DNA from: Pseudopithomyces maydicus
Lineage: Eukaryota > Ascomycota > Dothideomycetes > Pleosporales > Didymosphaeriaceae
Reading direction: 5' to 3'
Assembly (NCBI GenBank): GCA_026873275.1
Contig: JANTUC010000003.1
Span: forward strand, 2,604,001 to 2,668,000
DNA: 64,000 bases
Below, piece by piece: positions 23,944 to 36,432 of the stretch; position 1 is the stretch's first letter, and the number at the start of each line of letters is the position of its first letter. The position numbers were made by a program, and so were the translations under genes. The notes under the pieces are model-generated. The model was not told the DNA's origin, ran no database searches, and worked only from the letters and a program-made list of their open reading frames with translations.

Positions 23944-26406
23944 GTACGATTCTAAGCTCGTGAAAAAACAGAGTAGTGCTGACATAGATGGTGGGTAGCT
24001 TAGGCCTAGCGTCTGTCAAGTCGACTGGTTACGAATCTCTCCAGTATTCGTCGCTTCGATCAACACATGTTGTTTCCACCCAAGATGTGCCACCATCTTC
24101 TTCTGCTTTGCTCAACGTTGTCATAATACCAGTTGGTAGACTGTACATCAGTCTGCCCGCTATCTAGACTCGTTGAGCTGCGAACCACTTACGTCCACCA
24201 AGAACATATTTATAAATCGAACAGGCTATATGTGGCGTATGTGGATTGTTGTCGGGTTTTCTTTTCTCACACCAGTATCTGCACGGAACTTGGGATGGCG
24301 ATAACTGGATACCGGAGTAATGGTGGCGGGCTTGTTTTGCTTTTGCTTGATACCCCGGTTGGATGTTATGGTGTTTCGGCAGCTTCCTTGGACTGGAATG
24401 GTACTTCCATTGTGAGGGCTTTCTGATATCGGGTTTGTACCTCTCCATCTGCACTTGGGTATATCTCTTGAGACGGCAATGTCACAAATCTTCTGTATAA
24501 AACTTCGCGTGAACATGACTACGGTGATGAAGTTTGTGTAGAACAAGTTCGTGGTTGTGAATCAGTTCCACTGCCCTCTTTCTGTACATATCGTATTCGA
24601 ATTAAAATGAGCTGCGCTCGACTTGCCAGTTGGCTGTTCTCTAAATGACCTGGTTGAAGCGATGCCTTCATGGCTGGAACAATGGAAACCATTGCTCGCT
24701 TGACGCCTATGGTGAAGAGGTTGTGGAATCTCTCACAACTCTATACTAGGCCAGCCGTGGTTGTATTCAATCCATGGCTCCTTCCTAACAACTTATCGCG
24801 ACACGTCGAGCGTCTGACCATCTCAATGACTAATTTGTTTTGGCCTGCGTACCAGAACGAGTTATCTCTGGAAATGAATTCGCGAACGAGGTACGCGCTT
24901 ACGTAGAATGGACCCAGATTACCTCGTCGCTGATAGTTCTTGTCATACGTTTCCTTTTTCTCATGGACAGTATGTCTAGAACATCACAAGCAAGGAGCGG
25001 CGTAGTTTTCTGAAAATAATCCAGCTATGCCAGCTTTGATATATGATTTGCCGAAAAATACTGAAAATACTTTGGCACTAGGTACTGCCTTGAAAGAAAC
25101 ACACCACAGGAATGTAAGTCTCCTGAGTTGTAGTGGTGGTCCGGTTTTTTAATAGATAGAGAGGTGGATAGTTTAGATATTAGTATAGTATAGTAAAGAA
25201 GCATTTTTGAGCTTTATATTCTAACTTCAGCCGTAATATACTCTCCACACGCTTACTCATTCTTTTCATTTTTTTTTCAGTGAATCATTTTACTACTTAT
25301 AATTGATAGATCGATTATGATTTACTTACCCTTAACTGGAGTCGGCATGATCTTTATTTAGGTCGTTACAACGATGATTAAAAGATTGAAGACTTAGAAG
25401 AAACATCCGAGAGATAGGCAGCAAGAGGTACGAAAATATTTCCGACGACAGATAAGAGTGGGAGAGTATTAGATCATGTTTTGTTTTGTGATTCTGATAT
25501 ACTTGACCAGAGGGTTCGCGGTTTCATAAGAATTTGCAGACGCGTGCCGCTCTCCATTTGTCGTGGAGAAATTCGTCAATAGTGCCTTGTCAAGCTTAAC
25601 ATGAGGGACCAAGTGAGGAGTTTCCACGCTTTCATCGACTTTTAGGTCGCGGAATATTGCCTCTGTATGGTCTGTAACGATTTCAAGACGCCCCATCTTA
25701 TTATTTCTTATACCCCGTGTAATACCTCTAGATTCAGAATCAATGTCGTATTTAAAGTGCTGAGAAGAACACTGACCTTGTGGATAAAGATTATTAGTGG
25801 AGATCTGAGAGCTCAGAGACGTGTTTATCACTGGTTGGGTATGATACTTGAAAGTTGGCATTGGAAGCTATCGTACGAGACGGAAAACGCTGGAAAGCGG
25901 CGCAACAGTGGAAGTACAGGGTAAAGAAAGTGACCACCTTCGCTATCGGTTCTTAATAGAAGTCCGGTCCCATCCTGTAAAAAACTGAAATACAACATTA
26001 CTCTACCTGCTTTCTTAATGAGCTATAATCTAGAGACCATTAGCAGTTACTATACCTACTATTTTAATTCTTAGAGGCTTGCTTTCTATTTAGTTTTCAC
26101 TTAAACATGGATTTTCCAAAGGTCAAACTTCCTCATTTCAATTATACTGGACAACTGTTCTTGCGTAAACTACGATAAATATTTTCCTTAACATCGTAAA
26201 GATGAGACTAGAACAATTAACCCCAGTCATATTTTGTGCAGTGTTTTGCTGTGCCATTTCTACATAGCGGATTCCTTGCACTTAATTTGCTATTCAGCTA
26301 TTGTTGGTATTATTCACCCACGTCCTTACGACCACAACAAAAAAGATTGACTGTCGGACACGGTGGTATAAGGAAGCAGAGTGATATGATGCATAAACTG
26401 GCTCTC
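23944..26406. other. AT-rich intergenic tract, 2.5 kb
   Basis: No gene supported. The AT content rises from about 24.9 kb. One leftward ATG-started frame (25469-25861, 130 codons) lacks any recognisable motif and could be chance or a relic. Confidence 0.5.
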
Positions 26407-28189
26407 TCATACCCTTGTTTCACGTTCAGTCGCCAGTACCCATAATCCTTTACTTTCAAAAATACCTAAATGGTTCTTCTCATTCCAAGGGTTCTGTGGC
26501 TCTGCGAGAGCAATGTCAAGGTTTCGGAACAACTGTGCGCCAATCAGATCACGACTCTATCGTAATCCGTTTGTACTCACCTCAAAGATGGCTTTGCCAT
26601 ACTCCATCCATCCAATATTCTTCCCAAGGCATTGATATTTGCCGTAGCCAAAAATCAATTCGGTTGTCTTCTTCATCTCGGCGATACGATCCATATCAGT
26701 CCCGTTCTCACTGGGAATCCAACGTTCTGGACGGAAAATGTCTGCATCTTCGCCAAATATATCTTTTCTGCTATGGAGTCCATTTACCGAATATCCAATG
26801 TTGGTACCACCAGGGAGGAACACAGGTTTTCCGTCCAGAAACACCGTGTCTCCATCTTCAGGTACTCTTTTCGGAACGACATCCGTGACTGGTGGGCGAA
26901 TGCGGAAGCCCTCGCGAAGGACAGCTTGTAGATAGACTAGTTCTTTTGCAACGTGATCTGGGACAACCCCTGGTGCCAGTCCAGCAGCCACAGTCTCATC
27001 GATCTCACGCTGTAGCTTTGCGTACACTCTTGAGTTCGAAACAATATACAGTACGGTACCTCGTATTGCGGTAGCCGTAGTCTCGCTGCCAGCAAATACT
27101 TGACGCAAAGAAGGCGTTAGTCGATGCATATCCGTCACATTTGAGGGGTCACTAACTCTGTAGCCATGCTTCCGTAAATAGCTCCTCGCGACTCAGGCCA
27201 TGACGCATGAAGGCCGCGAGCATATCGCTTTTTCCCTTTGTTTCTGACTTCAATCTATCATCAACCAGTCTCCTTAGTGTAGTCATCACCTTCCCGATAC
27301 CACTCTTATCTCCTTCGCGAGGGAAAACAAGTCGTGCAAGTGGGGGCCACTGAATTATACTCATCAAACCAGTACCACATAACACTACGATGAACATTAT
27401 TGCACTTTCGCTGGCTGCAATATACCCATCTACATCGGAGTCCGAGGTTAGATCGCCAAAGGCCTGCCCAAACCCAATGTCACTTATGACATCGAGGGCT
27501 AGATATTGAACTTTACGAGCAATGTTCATGCGATTAGACTGTGTAGCCGTAGAAAGATATTTTTTTCGGATGAGACTAATCAACTGATCGACATACTTGT
27601 CAATCGTGGGTTCGAGATTCGTATTTTCTTTACCGGAATACTGTGTCGGTTAGGTTGTATCATTTCCATTAGGAAAGGTCTCATACACCTGCAGCCATCT
27701 GCTGACGTCGCTTAGTGTGTTTCTCCTCATCGATTTGGCTAAAGATGTGGTCACGACCCGGTTCAATCCGAGTTGCAGCAAAGAACCATGCTGTCTTGGT
27801 GTACGGCGAGCGAACGGCACTCATATGCATAAGCAATTCGGGAGACGAAGTTACCAGATCATTGGGTCCGACTCTCGCGATGGTCCCTAAAGACATGGGT
27901 TAACATTAAAGCCTGCCAAGACCTTTGAATATCCTTGCAGACATGTCTCAGGTCACTCACCATATTTGTCCGTTATCTCTTTGTACCATAATTGTGACTG
28001 GGGGCCGAAAATCGCCTTTATATGCGGTATCTCGCTCCACCCGGTGCCGAAAGGGCCTCCGAAGTGCCGAAGACGAATGTATTTGCGTGTCTGATTAGCA
28101 GCGTAGGCGACCAAAACGAGAAGAACAATAATCCATCGCGCACAGAGAAGACTCTCCAGCATAGCCATCCTATGAATTGTAATTAACAT
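26407..28189 (-). CDS. Cytochrome P450 monooxygenase (about 518 aa)
   Basis: Five exons: 27961-28189, 27687-27886, 27157-27640, 26581-27098 and 26407-26532. All introns are 46-74 nt, and every join keeps the P450 reading frame (for example LQ|IFAGSETT and KAIFE|LFRNLD). The first in-frame ATG is 28189; 28168 (MAMLESL) is an alternative start. An N-terminal membrane anchor lies at about residues 8-30. The I-helix AGSETT is near 307-312, ExxR (EGFR) near 367-370, the FRPERW block near 426, and the heme-binding FGYGKYQCLG has its Cys near 461. The enzyme would be bound to the ER membrane and need P450 reductase. The sequence most resembles fungal secondary-metabolism or detoxification P450s such as pisatin-demethylase-like families. 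The substrate cannot be told. It is divergent from the reductase at 29.3 kb. Confidence 0.9.
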
Positions 28190-29322
28190 CGAAATGGAAG
28201 GCAGGAAGGCAGAAAATCGAAGTGCAGCCGGAGTGCTTTTGAGCTGTTCCAGTATCTCGGCTTCCCGAGTGCAGCACAAAGCGGAGAAGATGCAGATACA
28301 TGTTGTGGTTGATTGGTCCAGATACTGCCTCCGTATGTGGGTGGCCTGTAATGGTAAGCCAAAAACTTGGTCGCTAGCTATACTTGTATCATTGGTCAGA
28401 TGGATCGATCGGTGAGCTTCTAGATTAAGTAGCCCACCACCTTCTTCGCTATTAGGCTGACTTGTGTTCTTGTCATCTCGAGGCAGTGATCGGCCGGACG
28501 TTTTGCTAGCCTTGCACGAAAAGTGGAGACATTATTTACATACTACATGTTCGGAATAAATATAATTGTCGCGTCACTGGGCTTTTGTAAGTTATCTAGG
28601 CTATGGATGCGTCGTTCCGCAATCCTGTTTCACTCAATGGCGTTTTGCCTTCTTATTCTGTCGATCTCCGACATGAAGCACACAGCTTTTGTGGGCAACA
28701 GTGGCTTTGGGATATCTCTTTCAATACTCTCGTGTCTTGTTTTCTCTTCCTAGCAACATCGTGACAGAAGTCGAGAATATCAAGATGTAGGATCAGAATG
28801 AAATAAAGCATCCCTGCCCGCATTAGGTATATAAATCCTTGGATATTCGAAACAGAGGCATTTTGAAGTTCTATAGAGATCTAATCATATATAGTGAGCC
28901 AAAATATAGATTCGCAGCTCATAGTAAACTGGGTTCCGTGAAATGATAACGATATTGGCAATACATGTTAATTGTCTATATAAAAGCAGATTACAACCTT
29001 ACCTTGCACGAAAGACGTATTTGGAAGCTCTCAAAACATTTTGTAAGCATGCTTGAAATATACGTAGCTATAGTTGATTCTTCGTGAATACATTTTATCT
29101 CTTTAGATAATGGATACCCGTGTTCTTCGCAAGTGTTTATACCCTTGTTAATTTACAAATCAAGGTAAAGGGTAGTCAGCGCTAATGTATAACCGCGTAG
29201 CCCACTCTTATCGATTGCCGTGAGACGGCGAAGGACAGACATTCAACAACATACAGCAATTCCTGCAACATTTGAGAGCTGATTTCGTGAGATATAATAA
29301 ATGTAAAGCGGCGAAATAAAGA
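28190..29322. other. AT-rich intergenic region between P450 and reductase
   Basis: 1.1 kb containing both 5' flanks. I found no further gene; short frames only. Confidence 0.5.
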
Positions 29323-30041
29323 ATGAGAATTCTCGTTCTTGGCGCTTCAGGGCGCGTTGGCAAGCTTGTCGTCGAGGAAGCGCTTGCGCGTGGTAGTGTT
29401 CACCGCATTGCGTCTCCAATTCACGCTAATGCAAACCCACAGGACACCATGTGACAGCGCTAGTACGGAACGAAGCTTCCATTACCAAACGAGATGGCCT
29501 TACGATTGTCCAAGGCCAACCTCAAGATGCTGCAGATATGGAGATGGCTTTCAACGCCGTCGAAGGGGATAAGCCCGCTACGATCATCGTGACCTTGAAC
29601 AGCGCGCGCACGAGCGATAACCCATGGGCATCATGCATATCTCCTCCAACTTACATGCACGATTCACATGTACACGCAATCGAAGCGATGAAGAAATATG
29701 GCACACGCAAGATTGTCACACTCCAAGCTTTGGGTGTTGGAGACTCGTGGCCGAATCTTTTTTGGCTTTTGAAACTTGTATTCTATTTTTCTAACATGTA
29801 TGTTGGTTTGCAGGATCATGAAGCTGTCGAAGAGGTGGTGAAAGAAAGCGGTTTGAACTATGTGCTTGCACGCCCTATCCGACTTGCGGATGGGCCGTCC
29901 ACTCCGCTGCAATATTTCGGTGATCAGGGAGTTGGGATTGGAGCATTCAATACTGTTACCCGAGCGATTGTGGCACGATTTCTGGTAGATGCTTCCGAAA
30001 AGGACGATTGGAATGGCGAGACGCCTGTAATATCGAATTGA
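29323..30041 (+). CDS. NAD(P)-binding atypical SDR / NmrA-like reductase (222 aa)
   Basis: The exons are 29323-29392 and 29443-30041, around a 50-nt intron with a GCTAATG branch. I chose the ATG at 29323 because it gives the Rossmann start RILVLGASGRVGKLVVEE with GxxGxxG, and splicing continues it as GHHVTALVRNE. The fold matches the NAD(P)H-binding domain of the atypical SDR family (NmrA/SDR_a5): the beta-alpha-beta dinucleotide site, then TIIVTLNSAR, RKIVTLQALGVGDSWPN, LNYVLARPIRLADG and a short C-terminal helical part. Such proteins are small reductases or redox sensors. The reaction here is unknown. The closeness of a P450 in divergent orientation suggests they might act on the same metabolite, but no other biosynthetic gene lies nearby. 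Confidence 0.82.
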
Positions 30042-30617
30042 TGTCTGGGAAGCTTTATCCAGGATGTGATTATCATGCCAGTCCGTTTGTGTAATTATAC
30101 CTGGTGTCTATCACTTCCTGCCATTTTTCATTGTTTATCAACAGTAAATGCAAAAAAGCAATATGTACAGCCGAGTTTAATGTTTTGCTACTTCCAATAT
30201 CCATAGTATAAGTTCATCATCTCACTCTATACCGTTTGCCGTGAATATCCCCTACTGCACAACTTCACAGAACCGCAGTATAACTCTTCCTTTTTGGAGC
30301 TTCAAATTCGTAATGTGAAGTACCGGCCACTCAAAAATCAGTTTTCTTTTAGAATTTGGCGTGCAAGGTGATTTGAGACCCGGGGTAGTCACACAAATCG
30401 TTCGTTTACTCTGCAGCTTCCGAGTCCAGCTGTCGCGCCTTCCCGACTTCATTTTTACCCTTGAAACCGATCACATGCCGCACACCCAAAGCTTTCAGCT
30501 ATAAAACATAACCTTGTAACCTCCAGGCTTTGCTCAAACTCCACTTACCCAGCAGCTTTCGACTACGCCAACAGCCAATCTCCAGAACCTGCATCACGGA
30601 AACCACGTGCCGCCAAC
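30042..30617. promoter_or_regulatory. Promoter region of the 30.6-kb secreted protein
   Basis: 576 bp. A TATAAAA box at 30500-30506 lies 112 nt upstream of the ATG, followed by CT/CA-rich sequence. No other feature seen. Confidence 0.55.
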
Positions 30618-31402
30618 ATGCACCTCATCACCCTCATCTGCTCTCTGTTCGCTCTCTCCCCCACAACATCCGCATTACCACCACATCCGATCTCCCGTCT
30701 CCCCAACCCACCAGAGCACGACCTCAGAATCTCCGACTCAACACCGCACCCCATCTCTCGTCTCCCTGGACCTCCAACGCACGCCCCCAACGCCATGCGG
30801 GCCGCCTTCCCTATCCCCTTGCTCCCAGTAAGTACTCCCTCCCCCACACCTAACCCAACCACCCGCTCCCCTCTTACCAAACATTCGCAGGCCCTCACTC
30901 CCCCATCCTCCCCCCATCCAAAGCGCGAGCGTGACGAGAACGCACTCTACACCTTCGGCACCTACAAGACGCAAAAGAACGATTCGACCTTCACAGACCT
31001 TTCCGCGCCCTTCAACGAGTCCTCCGGCTCCTCGTGGTGCAACGAGATTCCCGACGTGGGCAAGGGCGACGAGCGAAACAATCAATTCGTTAGCGTGGTT
31101 ATCCACTCGCATATTGGGTGGACGGAGCCTGAGAAGAGGCCGCCGGAGTATGTGTGCTTCTTTTATGAGTCGAGGTAAGTGATGTGCGTGTTTGTGATGT
31201 ATACGTGTGGAGGCTGATGGACGTTTAGGGGTATATGCGATCCGAGCAAGGGGCATGCAGAGTATGTGGAGAGTGTGCCGGGGCCGAGGGGAGTGCGAAT
31301 GAGACCGCGTTCGATACGGGGAAGTACAAGTATGTTAGCTGGGGGTGCCAGTGGCATCCATTGAATAAGAAGAGTACGTGGGGTGGGACGGGATGGCCTT
31401 AG
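30618..31402 (+). CDS. Secreted Cys-containing protein, effector-like, frameshifted at a G4 run
   Basis: The exons are 30618-30827, 30891-31174 and 31229-31402. A signal peptide (about residues 1-19, LITLICSLFALSPTTSA) is followed by a Pro-rich pro-region with two HPISRLP copies, then a Lys-Arg pair, then a mature-like domain with Cys in SSWCNE, YVCFFY, GICDPS and SWGCQWHP, four in all, enough for two disulfides. Intron 1 is 63 nt and has no in-frame stop, so its retention would add 21 residues. In exon 3 the frame breaks at GGGG (31288-31291): one more G joins VPGPRG to SANETAFDTGKYKYVSWGC and gives a protein of about 222 residues ending at TAG 31402. Unrepaired, it stops early near 31363. 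The family is unrecognised; a secreted small protein of host or environment interaction is plausible. Confidence 0.68.
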
Positions 31403-31712
31403 GCTACTGGAGATCACTCTGGGGTGTCTTCTTGCATTGAGATTTGGGGTCAATGCAGTGGATAGGTAGATCACAGGGGATGTAGGGTCTCATGTGGCAT
31501 GCAATAATCAACGGAACATGTATCGAGCACGGTTAAAAGAACAATGTGAAATCTTCATGAATCCATTCAAAACCCCAAGAGCAACTGGGAATACCTGCGA
31601 GTCCACCATGCAACGCGATCCTAACGCGTATGCAACCCAGCCGGACGGTCCCACCGAGTAAACTCCAACCTCATAATCTCATAACGCCATCACTCGTTAC
31701 CCAACCGCCCCC
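31403..31712. other. Convergent 3' intergenic region
   Basis: 310 bp between the secreted protein gene and the end of the SNF2 gene; only 3' flanks seen. Confidence 0.5.
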
Positions 31713-34700
31713 TCAACGCCTTCCATAAACACTATGCTCGACCCTCTCCTTCCTGAACCCCAAGCTTCCCTTCTTCCTCCGTTCCGCCGTGCTCTCTCCA
31801 ACGTCATGGCCCCGCTGACTATCATCCAACACCCTAGTCTTGGCGAAGATATCATGGTCGGTCCCGTCATCGATGTGGCGATTGTCAAACTCGGCGTCGC
31901 GCTTGAACAGCGCAAGGATGTCTTGCATACTAAGTTTCCCGACTGCCTTGCCGCCTTCGATGGCCGCCTGCGCGAGTTTGCGTTTGGCCTCTTGCAACGC
32001 GATGATGCGCTCTTCGACGGAGTTGTGGATGGAGAGGCGGTACACGGTGACGTCGACGGTTTGGTTGAGGCGGTGGACGCGGTCAATGGCTTGTTCTTCG
32101 ACGAACTGCATGGCGGTTAGTATTGGGTTATTTGATCTAGGGTGAGAGGGGTATCACATACCGGATTCCAGAAAGGCTCCATGATCACGACGCGGCTCGC
32201 GGCTGTGAGATTGAGTCCCAGACTTCCGCATTTGAGCGAGCAGATTAGGACGCGGCATCGCTTGTCGTTGCGAAGTTTGGCCAAGCTGGCTTCGCGGTGG
32301 TCATTGCGCATCTTGCCGTCATAACGTGTGAAATTGTGCCCTGCGCGTTTAAGGAAGGGCTCGATGAGGTCCAACATAGATGTGAATTGTGAGAAGACAA
32401 TAACCTTGTGATCCGGGGTCTCTTTCTCCAGGATGGTCAGGAGCTGCTTGATCTTCGTCGATGGGGTGAGGTCTGAGGCATTGTATTCAATGTCGGACTC
32501 TGCATCAGTTTCCTCTTCTGAATCAGCCTCAGAACCGGAATCTTCAGAGTCGGACTCAGCTTCCGAGGAGTCATCGCCATCCGAATCCAGGACAATCGTC
32601 TTCTTGGGCTTGGAAGCTTTGTTGGCCATGGGTCGGCGGGCAACAGGGCCTTCGTCTTCGCTATCCGTATCGTGGACGATAAATGACCCTACAGTATCGC
32701 CATCCTCGTCACCGGAAGCAGTGGCCTGTGAATCGATAGAAGCGAGTGTGTCTCCACCGCCTTCAGCGTTCTCATCGTCTGTGCCACCAGCTTGGCCCAG
32801 ATTAGTAGGGCCTTGCTCATCTTCGCCTACCAACCACTCCCCACTAGCTTCGTCTTCATCATCGCTATCGACAATGACACGACGCTGCCTTGAGCCCTTG
32901 GGTACTTTCGGTGCATCGTCGTCTTCGTCTCCCGATTCTACTGGTTGATCTTTCTTCTCACTCCGCTCCTTATGCTTATGCTTGCGACTCTTCTTGTGCT
33001 TCTTCGACTTCTTCACGGATGCATTGAGATCTGCTTCACAATCATTGCATCGGATCGATCCCGAGGAAGTATTGTCGCTGGTCAGCCTGGTCTGGCAGAC
33101 GTCGCAGCGCTTAGTCTCAACAGTAAGACCGCCGAGAAGATCCGCAAGGTCGTCGGCTTCCGTATCTCGTGATACTTTACGAGGCGTCTGCAATCCTGGC
33201 TGAGGCCCCGGTTTCTGACCTGTCGTCAAAGCATCGCTGTCCTCCTTCATATTGCTCTTGGTCAGGTTGGGGTGATTGCACGCTTGTCGTAGTCGTAGCA
33301 GCAGGACCAAAGCTCCAATATAATCCTTCTTCTCCCCCGTCATCATTTCTCGCAGACGTGACTCGGCGCGGTCGTTGAGGCGATCGTAGAAGGATCGCTC
33401 CTTGGCTGTGAATTCCCCGACAACAGTCTCGATGTTGCGTGCAACAATCTGGAATCCAGGCTTCTTCTCTTTACCATCTTCGTCCTTAGTCGACTTACCA
33501 CCGAATGTAAGGGCACCGTCCTTCTTAAGCACGTCCTTTGTTCGCCGCTTCATGAAGGCCTTCAGGAAAATCTGTAACCGCCTCATAGCAAGGTTACCAC
33601 GACCGTTCTTCATAGGCCCGGTGATAGCATCTTTCCAGGCTGGCAGGTCGCAGTATGGCTGGATACGGAGGAACTTGATCAGACTCTGGAGCTCGTCCAA
33701 GTTGTTTTGCATCGGTGTTCCGGTCAGGCACCACCGATAGTGCGACCTCACTTCGTAACATGCTTTTGTCATTTTCGCATTGCGGTTTTTGATTGTATGG
33801 GCCTCGTCCAGCATGACGCGATACCAGTGCACACCGAAACATCCCTTCTGGATGGCATTCGAACCCTCGCCGGAGCTCGCATGCTCTGAAGCGAGAACTT
33901 GGTACGTGGTAATGACAACGTCGTATGTCTTGAGCTTGTCGATCGACTTGGTGCGACTAGGACCGTGGTGGACGAGGACCTTCAGGCTGTGCGACTTCGA
34001 AACCTTGTCGTTGATCTCAGCTTCCCACTGCTTGATAAGAGCGAGAGGAGCGATGATCAGGGTGCCTTTTCCAACTGCTGGAAGTATCTTGTTCTTCTTG
34101 TTCTCGGGTTCAACGCCTTTCTCTGGCCGGGGATTGGACAGAATTACGGCAATCGACTGCACGGTCTTGCCCAGACCCATATCGTCTGCGAGTATACCTC
34201 CCTTGGGCAATTTTGCCCTTTTGTTGTGCGCGCCTGTCTCCTTCTCGATCATCCATGCAACACCTTCGACTTGATGCGGTAGCAGCTTCACTTTCATTCC
34301 ATCAACAGTGCCATCATCTACATCATCGTCGTCTTCTTCCTCAGCAGGAGCTTTCTCTGTCTCTTTAACGTCCAGTGCTGCAAGACGGTCTGCCAGCGAC
34401 ATTGCAGCATCGTCTTGCGCCTGTTGCTGCTGTTTCTTCTTGCGTCCTCGCGTTCGCGGTATTTTCTCTTCGTCTAACGCGCCCTCGAGTAACGCTTTGA
34501 TGTTCTCGTTCGCCTTATTGTGGTCCACATACGCGTCAAGATCCGGTGCGCCAAACTGGCCTCGCGCTGCCTGGAGCTCGGCATCTGGATCGAAATCATC
34601 TTCGTCGTCTAGGATGACTGTCTTCCTCGATTCGAGCGTGAACGCGATCGGACCCCTATTCACAGGTTGAAATCCATTCGCGTGACCCATAGAAGAGAAC

Positions 34701-35473
34701 ATAGGGCGAGGCGTCGCGTTGACTGTGCGGTGCTGTGTCTGTTGTGGCTTGGGCATGGGAGCGGCTTGCTGAGTTGGTTTGGCCGGGAATTGAGATGGAA
34801 GGATCTCAAAGATGTCCGAGTCGTCAGATGAGTCATTGCTATGCTGCGAACTGATTTTGGGTGGAGCAGGCTTGGTAGGTTGTGAAGACGCTGTCGGACG
34901 CTGAATCGCGATAGGCTTGTGGTCTCGATGGTGCTCTGGTCTTGAACGGCCTGGCATAGGCTGGTTGAACACTGAAGGTAGCTTGTTCCTCTGAACGTTG
35001 GGCACATTCTTGAGTGGGCTTTGCATCATGCTTGGTTGCCCAAACTGAGGTGCCACCTTCGGAGGGGTATCCAACAAGCTCACGGGCTCAACAGCATTTT
35101 GGGAGGGCTTCGGCGGCGGCGCACGGGGCTGACCGCCCGGTGGCTCTCGTTCTCTAACCATGCTGCCGAATAATTTTGGTCTTTGTGTGCTGCGGGCGGG
35201 TGTTTGAAATGGGCTCGATGCGGGCGGGGTACGCTGCTCGTCGAACAGCGAGCTGGAATCGCCAAGGTGCGATAGCTCAGACTGGAGGATGGAGGAATAT
35301 TCGGTAACGTCGCTTTCGCTTTCTGGTAAATAAGAGTTTTCTACGCTGCCGAGCGAGGGTTCGCGTGCAGGCTTGCTCCTGCCTTGGTTGTGGTTGAAAC
35401 TCGGTTTCTGTGGCGATAGCAAAGTATCCACCGGACGGAGGGGCGCGCGCTGTTTCCTGGGGCTGCCGCTCAT
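31713..35473 (-). CDS. SNF2-family ATPase, Rad5/Rad16-type group (1234 aa)
   Basis: The exons are 32162-35473 and 31713-32105; the 56-nt intron (GTATGT donor, ACTAAC branch) lies between WNP and FVEEQA. The frame opens at GTG 35482, so the first ATG, 35473 (MSGSPRKQR), is taken as the start. The N-terminal ~390 residues are disordered. The ATPase begins with GGILADDMGLGKTVQSIAV (near 419), with DEAH in MLDEAHTIKNR (near 556). Between the lobes is a CxxC...CxxC zinc-like cluster (CDVCQTRL...CNDC, near 790) followed by ~190 acidic Ser/Asp/Glu-rich residues; helicase-C has SLKCGSLGLNLTAASRVV and DRVHRLNQTVDVTVYRL. This arrangement is the Rad5/Rad16 branch of SNF2 proteins, which act in DNA repair or chromatin access, but the RING finger is reduced. 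The C-terminus HSVYGRR fits related fungal proteins. Confidence 0.85.
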
Positions 35474-35865
35474 GAGCTTCACTCTTTCGTCTCAAAATTA
35501 GCTACCACACCGGAGTATACACGGTCGCTGTACTTGCCTATGGCACTCTTTTTCTGCTATGTTGAAGGGTCTGTTCTGCCTGTTTGTTGGCACACTCGGT
35601 GTCTTGGCATTAGCCTGTTGCTCCTAACAACCGCGCTAACCCCACCACGACGCGTTCGCGTTTCGCGAGGTTACGGCGACGCGCTGTCACGAGCTGCTAA
35701 TTAATGCTTAATGCATGTTTGCCGTCTAGGAATACCGGAGCGACAATTGATCCAGATTCAAAGCCTAGGCTTCAACGGTAGTATATATAGGAATACTAAT
35801 CGGGGTACGTCACCAGCAAATGTTTCGAGATTGTGGATTCGAACATCGCCCAGAGGGTCTGGCGG
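35474..35865. other. Intergenic region, 392 bp
   Basis: Holds the promoter of the SNF2 gene. The rightward frame of the next gene is open from 35800 without ATG, so a 5' exon boundary (acceptor near 35816) may lie here. Confidence 0.45.
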
Positions 35866-36432
35866 ATGAAACGGGAATCACAATGGCAGGCAAAGATCGA
35901 CGATGCTCTCCGTATTCGTAAACAGGAGTGGAAGAAGGGCAGACAGCTCGAGATTAACATGGATTCCATCGAAGACGTCATGATTCACTTCTCACACGAA
36001 GACGTACGCCTCCTAAAGGACGCCGAAGACCGAAAAAGATTTTGCAGAACAATACTGCGATAAATTCAAAGCAGCCTTCGACAAAACACTCACAACACAT
36101 ATGATGAGAATAATCGGTGATATTGCAGCTGAGTACGAAATCAGTCGTGCTGTAAGTTTTAAATGGAACAGTTTGATCGTTTAGTCTAATCTTTAAATAG
36201 GAAGCATTGCGCTCAATGGCCAAAGTGCCGCGTATACCAATTTCAGCTATATGGCAACGAACAGTTCGACTTAGCGCCTTTATGTGTAGTCAATCCTTGG
36301 TTTATCAAGAAAGCAATGGAGCAGAACAAGGGCAAGGAATGGCTGCGGGAAAAGATTCGTCGATCGCGGGATCACGGTTGTGTCTTGACCTGGAGAGACT
36401 GCTACAAATGGAAGCATTGGGTGACAATGTAG
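35866..36432 (+). CDS. Unrecognised small gene with one frame break (possibly decayed)
   Basis: The coding pattern is clear but the family is unknown. Exon 1 runs from about 35866 (first in-frame ATG, RMKRESQWQ; the frame is open back to 35800) to 36151. The intron 36152-36204 has a GTAAGT donor, a TCTAAT branch and a GAAG acceptor, and exon 2 is 36205-36432. Exon 1 changes frame at cgaaaaagatttt (36031-36043): removal of one base joins DAEDRK to DFAEQYCDKFKAAFDK. Exon 2 encodes 75 residues rich in Trp, Cys and basic residues (HCAQWPKCRVYQFQLYGNEQ; VLTWRDCYKWKHWVTM). Unlike other breaks in the window this one is an apparent insertion. It could be an orphan gene, a relic, or a gene with a sequencing error. 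Confidence 0.45.

Noticed and set aside
25469..25861. Leftward ATG frame of 130 codons in AT-rich DNA
   Set aside because: No recognisable motif or neighbouring exon; could be a relic, but the evidence is too thin to list as a gene.
32142..35007. Many long rightward open frames opposite the Rad16-like gene
   Set aside because: They are antisense readings of a well-supported gene with conserved SNF2 motifs; none has its own motifs or splice logic.
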